DNA of 41,770 nt, from the NCBI RefSeq assembly GCF_006489205.2, contig NZ_VFYR02000003.1, positions 75,691 to 117,460 on the forward strand, in the 5' to 3' direction. This DNA comes from Brevibacterium sp. XM4083 (GTDB taxonomy: Bacteria; Actinomycetota; Actinomycetes; Actinomycetales; Brevibacteriaceae). Below, in pieces: positions 35,188 to 41,770 of the stretch; the stretch's first letter is position 1; the number at the start of each line of letters is the position of its first letter. The notes below the pieces were generated by a model, which saw only the letters and a list, made by a program, of their open reading frames with translations, was not told the origin of the DNA and did no database searches. Position numbers and translations under genes: made by a program.

Positions 35188-36423
35188 TCAGCGACGCCGA
35201 CCGAATAGACGAAAGAACTTGGAAAAAACCATTCGCCCCCGAGAATACTTTTCGTATAGATCTATAAGTTTCGGTTCATAGTGCGCCCAGCTGTCTCGCT
35301 GGATGAATTCCACCGCACCTGCTCTGAATATCCGCAGATCTTCGTCAGTCAGATTATTGATTGAATTTGCAATGCTGTGAGCCACCGTTCGTGGGGACAC
35401 AACCAGACCCATGCCGGCCTCGCGAATGCGCCAGGCCATTTCTGGAAGATCGCTTGCAAAAATCGGCACACCGGAGGCTGGAAACTCCCAAAGCTTATTG
35501 GGTGTACAGAAGCGGTGATTGAGGCCTATATCTTCATACGGAATTGCACCTAGAGTTGCCCCAGCGGTCCACATAGGGAGCTCCGAATGCGCGGCGCCAG
35601 GGACGGCAGAAATCCTAGCCTTAGTCGATGGCCGATCCCCGAGCTCTGACGCTCGTTCTTTGATCGACGCCTCGAGTTCACCCCAGCCCATAAATACCAC
35701 TGACCACGTATCATCCAGCTCCTTCGCAACATCCAGTAGAGTACCGATTCCGCGATGGTCTGCGAAGCTACCTTGGAACAGCAAAATCCGCTGAGATCGA
35801 TCAAGTCCCGCCGCGTGATGCAGCCGACCGTCATACGAGAACACTGTGGAAAACCGGGCAGCATTGGGAATTAGAGTTGCGCTTGGAAGCTCAGGGTAAC
35901 GCTCTGCGTAAACCCGGGCAATACTCTCGTTGAGAGTGATAAATGCGGACACGAAAGGAGCATTATCGCGAATGATTCGCGGGTTGACCTTGCGACGAAC
36001 ATCTTCGAGGCCGGCCAGCTCTTCGTAGATCTCGTGTGCGTCCCAGACAATTGGTACCCCGAACTCCTCTTTGTACAGCGTGGCTGCAGTCAGACTAACG
36101 TGATCGTGAATGTGGACAGCGTCAGGGCGCATGATCTGACGCACAGCTTCAAATATCAAGCGTCCCTGTTCGCTGAACGACGCCCATACCTTGTTCTCCC
36201 GGGTAGGCTCAAGCCCTCGCTCTGATAGGAAAGAAGCGACGCCTCTGAGATCACGATGTGTAAGACGTACCGGAATGTTGCCGTCTATCAAGAAATCTTC
36301 ATCTTGCTCGGTGGTCAAACCGAACACTCTCACTTCGTGACCCGCCTCGACGAGAGTTTGAGCCTGTTTTATCACGCGCGCGTCATGACGAACTGCGTTG
36401 TGGACGGTGACTGCAATTTTCAA
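35188..36423 (-). CDS. GT4 glycosyltransferase
   Basis: The 411-aa GT-B enzyme starts KIAVTVHNAVRHDARVIKQAQTL, a common opening of GT4 transferases, and contains IHDHVSLTAATLYKEEF, WDAHEIYEEL, ILLFQGSFADHRG and the donor-side RFCTPNKLWEFPASGVPIFAS with GMGLVVSP. It probably adds a sugar to the island's polymer. The TTG at 36423 was chosen: it overlaps the stop of the upstream small gene (TTGA), has AGAGG about 10 nt upstream, and begins at the fold's first strand. The donor is unknown. Confidence 0.9.
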   Translation of the reverse strand: MKIAVTVHNAVRHDARVIKQAQTLVEAGHEVRVFGLTTEQDEDFLIDGNIPVRLTHRDLRGVASFLSERGLEPTRENKVWASFSEQGRLIFEAVRQIMRPDAVHIHDHVSLTAATLYKEEFGVPIVWDAHEIYEELAGLEDVRRKVNPRIIRDNAPFVSAFITLNESIARVYAERYPELPSATLIPNAARFSTVFSYDGRLHHAAGLDRSQRILLFQGSFADHRGIGTLLDVAKELDDTWSVVFMGWGELEASIKERASELGDRPSTKARISAVPGAAHSELPMWTAGATLGAIPYEDIGLNHRFCTPNKLWEFPASGVPIFASDLPEMAWRIREAGMGLVVSPRTVAHSIANSINNLTDEDLRIFRAGAVEFIQRDSWAHYEPKLIDLYEKYSRGRMVFSKFFRLFGRRR

Positions 36424-37058
36424 TCTGATGAAACCTCTGCTGTGCTGAGTCCTCGAACTGCAATAGGTGAGGAGCCGCTCAATCCATACGAATAATCGAA
36501 ACAAACCTTTGCGTCAAACCCGATACTCCTACACTTATTGATTATGTTGGCCAATGGATCCAAGTGGACCTCCCTGATAGATTCTGAAATAGATGCTTTC
36601 ACAAGCTTCAATGAAATAGAGACGCCAATTCGTAAAGCAGTCGAGTGACTTTTATCAGGGAGGATCTCCGAAAGCCCCGGCACTTTCTGATACATTTTCG
36701 GCGGACTGGCTATGTTCAACCTACCCCAGAACAACTCATTCCGCATACGCTTAACCCGAGCGGGCCAGTATAACGCCACGCGAGCCTGAGCCGGTACCGG
36801 AGAACTTAAATTTCTCATACAGAACTTTTGGAGTACCATTAAAGTTATGATTCTTCGCTCTAAGAAGCGAAGAAAACCGCCTGAATGGGATTGCCTAAAG
36901 CGAAGATTCAGCGGAACGTTAGCCCAACATGCAGGCCGGCCGGAGCTTGACAAAAAATTCAAACGAGAATGAAGGGTAGCGGCGCTTGGCGCCGCACTCG
37001 AATCCTCGATCAATGTTCGCCGGCTGTGATAGGCCACCACAAACTGGCTGCTCGGCAC
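36420..37058 (-). CDS. Hypothetical protein, unrecognised
   Basis: The 212-residue open frame begins at GTG 37058 with GAGGA 7 nt upstream and ends in a TTGA overlap with the downstream transferase; these two signals are the main support. The protein is basic and serine-rich in its first 70 residues and shows no motif, signal peptide or membrane helix I recognise. Base use in the first third is untypical of coding DNA here, so it may be a fusion product or a remnant whose 3' half (from about M74 at 36,839) is the original gene. Function is unknown. Confidence 0.4.
   Translation of the reverse strand: MPSSQFVVAYHSRRTLIEDSSAAPSAATLHSRLNFLSSSGRPACWANVPLNLRFRQSHSGGFLRFLERRIITLMVLQKFCMRNLSSPVPAQARVALYWPARVKRMRNELFWGRLNIASPPKMYQKVPGLSEILPDKSHSTALRIGVSISLKLVKASISESIREVHLDPLANIINKCRSIGFDAKVCFDYSYGLSGSSPIAVRGLSTAEVSSD
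36851..36874. repeat. 9-bp hairpin inside the hypothetical gene
   Basis: TTCTTCGCT at 36851-36859 and AGCGAAGAA at 36866-36874 are perfect inverted copies around a 6-nt loop. It sits at the change between the odd 5' third and the more normal 3' part of the hypothetical gene. It could be an old terminator, a mobile-element scar or chance. Confidence 0.5.
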
Positions 37059-37213
37059 GAGTGTTCCTCACAAATCTCTAATCACTGGTCGATGCGCACC
37101 AAATCGATCGTTCTTCCAGGCCGTTGTTGTGTTTCGTCAAGCTCGCAGGAGGTGCAACCCGGTTCAATTATACCGAACATTCCTTCTACATTCTGAGCTC
37201 GTACAACCTCGCC

Positions 37214-38713
37214 TCAATCGTAACTAGCGTTTGTCGGCAGTTCAGCGTTCATCGCGACTATCTCGGCTGCCGATAGGACTGTCGCCCCAAACACCCGTTG
37301 CGGGGGATGACTATAGGCCATCAGGTTGATGCGACGCTTCATCCGCGGATCCCATCGATGGAGCGCGCCCCAGGCACCGGAGTAGGTATCTGCATGGCCG
37401 AGACGTGCCTTATCTGAACGATCGTTAGGGGCGGCCGGCAACCAACGCAAGGTCGCGAGGCCACTTTTGCTCGTCATGTAGTTCTTTCGGAATGCCAAGG
37501 CCACCAACTTCAAAGTTTTCCCGCCAACGAGCTGAGGATCGATAGCCTGCCATTCCAAAAGAGCACGGACTCTCATTATCGCGTGAGAGCTGTCTTCTCC
37601 CCGTTGCACTCCCGTCACTTCCCGCTCTGACACGGGCGAGTCACGCACGACGCCTTTAAAACTATCGCTTCCAAATGGATAGTAATACCACGGGTGCGGC
37701 AGATCCCCTCGTTCTAACATTGCTAGTTCATGAAGCCACGGTCGAGTCAGCGATACACCGAGAGAGCCCAATCGGATGTCGCGAAATTTTCTGCCGAGAA
37801 TGATGAAAGAGGTCGCCGCATCGACTACATGGTTGTGTGGGACTTCCAGGCCGAGGCGTCGACTGGGGAAATCTGCGGGAGTAATATACCAATATTGACC
37901 CGCACGCGCGAGAATTTCATCGTCGTGCACCATCAGAGCCCGTCGTGCTGCTTCGTACAACTCGATTGGACTTACATCTGAATCGTTGGCCCTATTCCCT
38001 GCGGCTTCAAGTGCCTCGGCTGCACAGATTAGCGACCTCGCGATCATCCCCGTGTGGACAAAATGCGCGGCAAATTGCTGCACCAACGAGAATTCGCGCG
38101 AAGCGAGAAAACGGAGATCCATTGGCGAATTGAGTCCACGCAGGAGCACTGCGTGGACGGAACTTCGCCGAGCGAGGAGATCAGGAAGATAATCAGGACT
38201 ATCCGAAAGCAAAGAGCCCTCAAGCGAACTCCACTCCTCGCCACCTTTTCTAATAGAACGAATTATGGCCGTGTTCGGAGTGGGGCGCTCTATAATGACA
38301 CGTTCGGATGCGGCTTGCAGCTGTATCGGAGTGCCCTCTACTCTACCCACCGTAACCGTGCCCGCAGTATAACGGGATCCCGCTGACCAAGCGGGGTTGC
38401 TATCCTTTCGCCAATCAACGCGCCCAATCTTGTCGTCCGTACGCTCAATCATATGTTGTGCCCAACGACACGCTCTCTTAAGATGCTCAGAGTCGCGACT
38501 GACTCGCCAAGCAATACATGCAGCCCGGATTAAATACGATATGTCCCAAGCAAAATGTCCATCCTTATTCGAACTGTATTGGTTTTCTTTTGCAATCCGC
38601 TCGTCCATGATGTTCAGTCCACGGATAGTCAGTGCTTCGTAGGCCAGTCGCACATCCTCGACCCGGTAGCTAACCGGGCCGGGAAGGTCGAACTCTACCG
38701 AATCGTGGTCCAT
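37214..38713 (-). CDS. Unrecognised 499-aa protein, probable alpha/alpha-toroid polysaccharide enzyme
   Basis: The protein is mostly helical, with repeated aromatic/histidine helices such as HFAWDISYLIRAACIAWRV (about 53-71), RACRWAQHMIER, AQFVHTGMIARS-like (about 225) and HNHVVDAATSFIILG, plus HPWYYYPFGSDSF. This recalls alpha/alpha-toroid lyases, unsaturated glucuronyl hydrolases and glucuronyl C5-epimerase-type domains that act on uronic-acid polymers. No signal peptide is present, so it would act on cytoplasmic intermediates or be exported another way. The ATG at 38713 has AGAGGA just upstream. I cannot name a family; the fold call is inferred from helix pattern and context. Confidence 0.7.
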   Translation of the reverse strand: MDHDSVEFDLPGPVSYRVEDVRLAYEALTIRGLNIMDERIAKENQYSSNKDGHFAWDISYLIRAACIAWRVSRDSEHLKRACRWAQHMIERTDDKIGRVDWRKDSNPAWSAGSRYTAGTVTVGRVEGTPIQLQAASERVIIERPTPNTAIIRSIRKGGEEWSSLEGSLLSDSPDYLPDLLARRSSVHAVLLRGLNSPMDLRFLASREFSLVQQFAAHFVHTGMIARSLICAAEALEAAGNRANDSDVSPIELYEAARRALMVHDDEILARAGQYWYITPADFPSRRLGLEVPHNHVVDAATSFIILGRKFRDIRLGSLGVSLTRPWLHELAMLERGDLPHPWYYYPFGSDSFKGVVRDSPVSEREVTGVQRGEDSSHAIMRVRALLEWQAIDPQLVGGKTLKLVALAFRKNYMTSKSGLATLRWLPAAPNDRSDKARLGHADTYSGAWGALHRWDPRMKRRINLMAYSHPPQRVFGATVLSAAEIVAMNAELPTNASYD

Positions 38714-38777
38714 TTTTCCTCTAGCGCTGGGGAATGATGAAGGAGGAGGTTATGAAGGCTTGGTTGGCTCCAGGAGT

Positions 38778-39008
38778 CTGTGCCGCTAGGGCGACGCCGT
38801 TGCGGTAAACCTGTTCGTAGGCAGTCGCGGTCAGTTTACCCAAACGACGATCTGAACGCGTCCAGTGACGTGTCCGCCAGAACACGTGCAGAATCGCCGT
38901 GCGCAGCTCCAGCTGAGCCTTCCGCCGGCACCTGTCGGAGGCGTTTCTCTGAATCAGACCGAAGAACGACTCCATCACCGGACTACGCGGTGCGCTAGCC
39001 AACCCAGA
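38778..39008 (-). pseudogene. IS3-family transposase remnant (C-terminal part)
   Basis: A stretch of about 77 codons reads like the end of an IS3-type OrfB integrase: APRSPVMESFFGLIQRN (the block around the last DDE glutamate), LELRTAILHVF, then RRLGKLTATAYEQVY, equivalent to the usual R-R-H-S-x-L-G-x-x-T-P-x-E-Y-E. The rest of the transposase is missing and the frame is broken upstream. The remnant ends about 65 bp before the start of the 499-aa protein gene. It marks past insertion at the island. Confidence 0.65.
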
Positions 39009-39508
39009 GTAACTGCTCGAACGTGGACACGGCGTCGTGATCGGGGAAGAAGGCAAGCACCGCCCAGTCCGGGTGATATGCGAGAATTTCGTGAGTGGAC
39101 GTGCCACAGCCGTGGTGTATTGACGTCGTACGCGGCCGTACTCAACTCATTTGAAACGGCGTACGCGAATATCAAGCGGTTTCAGTCGATGGCCTAACGG
39201 CGCGTGGGCGTGACGGCGGACAACGATGACTCGTACGATTCCGCGGCCAGGAGACAACTAACGCAGGCGCTCGGGACTATTGAACCAGTCTTCAAGGATG
39301 GATCCTTGCTCGGTAATGTGCTTGCCAATACACGCGAGGTCAACAAAGTTGAGTCGGCAGGGTGTTGTGAAGTCTGAAACCGAGAAAGGCGGGCGGCCAA
39401 GTCGATTTCTTTCGCTTGGACATGTGAGCACATCCGTCTTCAGAAGGCCACGGCGCATATCCGGATAACGACTCGGTCTACTCTGAAATCACCGATCCAA
39501 AACCCCAT
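39009..39508. other. Gap with no recognisable gene
   Basis: These 500 bp between the transposase remnant and the right-end transferase hold only short open frames on both strands, without ribosome sites or recognised motifs. A short minus-strand frame at about 39,010-39,090 (AYHPDWAVLAFFPDHD) looks protein-like but ends in a stop at once. The segment is probably decayed DNA left by insertion and deletion events. Confidence 0.5.
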
Positions 39509-41722
39509 TTACGACGAGCTGTTTGTGGCGCTATTGGGCGTCGAGAGGGAGTCGATCACGATCTCCTTCCACGTTTTTACGACACGTTCAGACGACCACG
39601 CCATAGCGCGCTTTTGCATCTCGAGGCCGCGCGAAACTCGAACGTCGTACTCGCGCGCTCTCAGTACTGCATTTTTCATAGCTTGCAAATTGTTATAAAC
39701 TAAGTCAGATCCGAAAATATCTCGGGCGCCCACCCGGTCCCACACTATTGGAATACTGCCAGACGACATTCCTTCAGCGGCTGCCAGGTGGAAAGTTTCC
39801 CGTTCACTCGGAGACACGACTATACCGATCTTTCGTAGCCAAGATCCAACGTTCGGTGAGAACGCTTCGAATACGAGGTTGTCACTTGCCGCAGAATCGC
39901 GCACCCGCGCGAAAAACTCGAGATACAATTGACGTTCCAGTGGGTCGTTCCATACATGAGGATATTCCCACGGAGGTCTACCCTTGATAAATAAGGTATA
40001 CCGATCGTCGTCGCGAATCAACTCCTCCAACAAATCCAAGGCTCGATCCGGACGTTTAAGAAATGGAACGAATCCCAACATTCCAATGTTGAATTCACTT
40101 CCCGGCAGCTTGGGTCGCTCCAAATCATGCGCGTCAATCGCATTCGAAATCACAGAAGTCCGCGACAGGTCGAGCTGAAAACGGGCCACCACCGCTGCCC
40201 GGTGATGTTGAGAAACAAACGACAAATGATCAACTTGGCGAAAATCGATATCTCTCAACCAGGGGCCGTTTATCTCAAATCCGTGGAATCGGCAAACCAA
40301 AACTTGGCCCGGCCTCTTGTGTCGCGCATACCACGCAAGGTTCGGCCCGGCCCATTCGCAGAAGATGACGTCGGAGTCGCGAGCAGCAGAATTAGACGAA
40401 ACAGGATCATTGGTATGCAGTGAGCTCCAACGGTCTGCACGAACTAAAAATCGATCGTCAGACTCAAAACCCGATTCTATCTCGCGAAGAAACTTTGGAT
40501 CGTGCGTGGCGAATGTAATCGACACCTTCTTGTTCCCTACTTGGTCTCTGCCTCCGAAACCGCGTGCTCTGAACTGATCACGCAGTCTACTAGCGGCGGC
40601 GGAAACCGTGAACTCGTCAAGCGGGAACTCGGAGACATCCACCCCGGCATCAGTACTATTGAGTTTCGCGACCAACAACGCAACATCATCCACGTTAGCC
40701 GCCGCTGGAATATAGCCCGCAAACGAATCGCCGAGCAGCTCCCGGTTGGACCTGGAGTTGTTCACCAACGGAAATACGCCGGCAGACAAATATTCCAAGA
40801 CCTTAGTAGACAACTCGAGTGATGAGTCCATACCGTCTGAACGCCAACTCACTCCATACTCACATTGCTTGACGATCTCGATCGTCTCGTCTCGGGACAA
40901 CGCTCCAAGATAGCGGACCCCACTGTCGTCATCTTCGTTTGCAGCGATGAGGGCTGACCGCATCCGATCTGGCCATTCGGGGTCAGATTTAGAACCTTGA
41001 AACTTGTCACCAATCATCCACAGCTCCGAGGCTATTCCCAGGCGAGCCAACACCCGCGGCAGGTTCAAAAGCTCAAGGGTCATCCATTCCCGGGCGAACT
41101 TTCCCGCATAGCAGATGCGGACAGGCACACCTTCCCGGCGTTGAGCATCAGCCTCGAGGTTGCCAAGAGCCGGAATCATTGGAGGCATGAGCACCGTCTT
41201 CCCAGCTGCGACTGGCGCTACCGCTTCCAGGTAACTACGAGCTTCTTCAGTCTGGGAAACCATTACCGCGACCGATTCGGCAACGCGACCGAGACCGTCA
41301 CGCAATTTCACGTTGTACTCACTCGGGGGATATGGGAGGTCTGTTACATATGCCCATGTTCGCGACGATAGCTCTGAGCGGCTCGCGACTTCGGTACTGA
41401 TGCGCAAACCTCGGAGGAAAATGAGGTCGTAATGCTCACGCTCGTCGATTTGCGCGATGCGACGGGCCGTCTCTGGCGGATTTAGTCGAGCCACATAAGC
41501 CGCACTGTCAACGGTGAGTGGTCCTTCTGCCAACGGCGGAAGCAACGTAACATTTTCGAGTGATCTCACCTGATGCGACAGCTTGGACGTATATAGCGAT
41601 TCTTTTAGTAACAGATCCACGCGGTCCGTTGCGCCGGACAATGCGGATACCGCTGAAAGCAACCAAATTGAGGAACCATCCAGAATATTGAGGCTGATGT
41701 CTGCATAAACCAAGATTTTCAA
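39509..41722 (-). CDS. Tandem two-domain GT4-type glycosyltransferase
   Basis: The 737-aa protein carries two GT-B-like units. The first (about 1-390) starts KILVYADISLNILDGSSIWLL and has VRICYAGKFAREWM and a donor-side LELSTKVLEYLSAGVFPLVN. The second (about 395-737) starts KVSITFATHDPKFLREIE, with LVCRFHGFEI, LSFVSQHHRAAV, VISNAIDAHDLERP, GMLGFVPFLKRPDRAL and donor-side PSERETFHLAAAEGMSSGSIPIV. The TTG at 41722 was chosen: GAGAGGAG lies 8 nt upstream and the fold's first strand follows at once. Two active-looking sites suggest it adds two sugars, perhaps building a repeat unit. Donors are unknown. Confidence 0.87.
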   Translation of the reverse strand: MKILVYADISLNILDGSSIWLLSAVSALSGATDRVDLLLKESLYTSKLSHQVRSLENVTLLPPLAEGPLTVDSAAYVARLNPPETARRIAQIDEREHYDLIFLRGLRISTEVASRSELSSRTWAYVTDLPYPPSEYNVKLRDGLGRVAESVAVMVSQTEEARSYLEAVAPVAAGKTVLMPPMIPALGNLEADAQRREGVPVRICYAGKFAREWMTLELLNLPRVLARLGIASELWMIGDKFQGSKSDPEWPDRMRSALIAANEDDDSGVRYLGALSRDETIEIVKQCEYGVSWRSDGMDSSLELSTKVLEYLSAGVFPLVNNSRSNRELLGDSFAGYIPAAANVDDVALLVAKLNSTDAGVDVSEFPLDEFTVSAAASRLRDQFRARGFGGRDQVGNKKVSITFATHDPKFLREIESGFESDDRFLVRADRWSSLHTNDPVSSNSAARDSDVIFCEWAGPNLAWYARHKRPGQVLVCRFHGFEINGPWLRDIDFRQVDHLSFVSQHHRAAVVARFQLDLSRTSVISNAIDAHDLERPKLPGSEFNIGMLGFVPFLKRPDRALDLLEELIRDDDRYTLFIKGRPPWEYPHVWNDPLERQLYLEFFARVRDSAASDNLVFEAFSPNVGSWLRKIGIVVSPSERETFHLAAAEGMSSGSIPIVWDRVGARDIFGSDLVYNNLQAMKNAVLRAREYDVRVSRGLEMQKRAMAWSSERVVKTWKEIVIDSLSTPNSATNSSS

Positions 41723-41770
41723 CGATCGGCTCCTCTCGAAAATACGCAATCGGAAATAGAGTGCACCACC

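Noticed and set aside
37082..37180. 32-codon minus-strand frame with CTSC and an AAGGA just before ATG
   Set aside because: The ribosome site is too close to the ATG and the peptide matches nothing I recognise; it may be a gene fragment but there is not enough support.
1..41770. CRISPR arrays, tRNA/rRNA genes, phage genes, toxin-antitoxin pairs
   Set aside because: I found no regularly spaced repeats, no cloverleaf or rRNA signatures and no such proteins when reading the translations.

Overview
The window comes from a high-GC Gram-positive actinomycete. The evidence is dense GTG/TTG starts, AGGAG-type ribosome binding sites, 4-nt stop/start overlaps, OtsA, a CitA/CitB-DctA dicarboxylate system and a lipoprotein glycosidase. 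A Micrococcales organism such as Brevibacterium is my best guess. That guess is inference from gene content and has not been tested.

Region 1 (1-9.4 kb, strongly GC-rich) is chromosomal housekeeping and accessory content. It holds the start of an unidentified gene, an acyl-CoA dehydrogenase-like protein, a TetR regulator with a palindromic operator candidate upstream, a GlsB/YeaQ-type small membrane protein and trehalose-6-phosphate synthase. These are followed by a CitA/DcuS-like sensor kinase with its response regulator, divergent from a DctA dicarboxylate symporter (a CRP/GlxR-like palindrome lies between them), and by a degenerate LytR-CpsA-Psr-like protein with no membrane anchor.

Region 2 (9.4-20.3 kb, all on the minus strand) starts with a GH79-like lipoprotein. 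Upstream of it is a seven-gene operon in which nearly every stop overlaps the next start. In transcription order it encodes a CapD/WbpM-like nucleotide-sugar dehydratase, a WecA/WbpL-like initiating sugar-1-phosphate transferase, two GT4 glycosyltransferases, a TagG/Wzm-like permease, a TagH/Wzt-like ATPase and a DUF6270 protein. This is the lipid-linked initiation and ABC-export core for a cell-surface glycan.

Region 3 (20.3-41.8 kb, visibly lower GC, many TTG starts, mixed strands) looks like an acquired, variable glycan-specificity island. It carries wecB and wecC (to UDP-ManNAcA). It also carries a complete set for UDP-2,3-diacetamido-2,3-dideoxy-mannuronic acid: wbpA, wbpB, wbpE, wbpD and a WbpI-type epimerase. 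Around them are five glycosyltransferases, three of them very large or two-module proteins, an unrecognised 499-aa protein of probable alpha/alpha-toroid fold, a small hypothetical gene, a decayed stretch inside the wbp gene run, and an IS3-type transposase remnant.

Taken together, regions 2 and 3 probably build and export a teichuronic-acid-like secondary wall polymer or capsule. It would be rich in one or two acetamido-mannuronic acids, and no Wzx flippase or Wzy polymerase was seen. No tRNA, rRNA, CRISPR array or intact mobile element was recognised.
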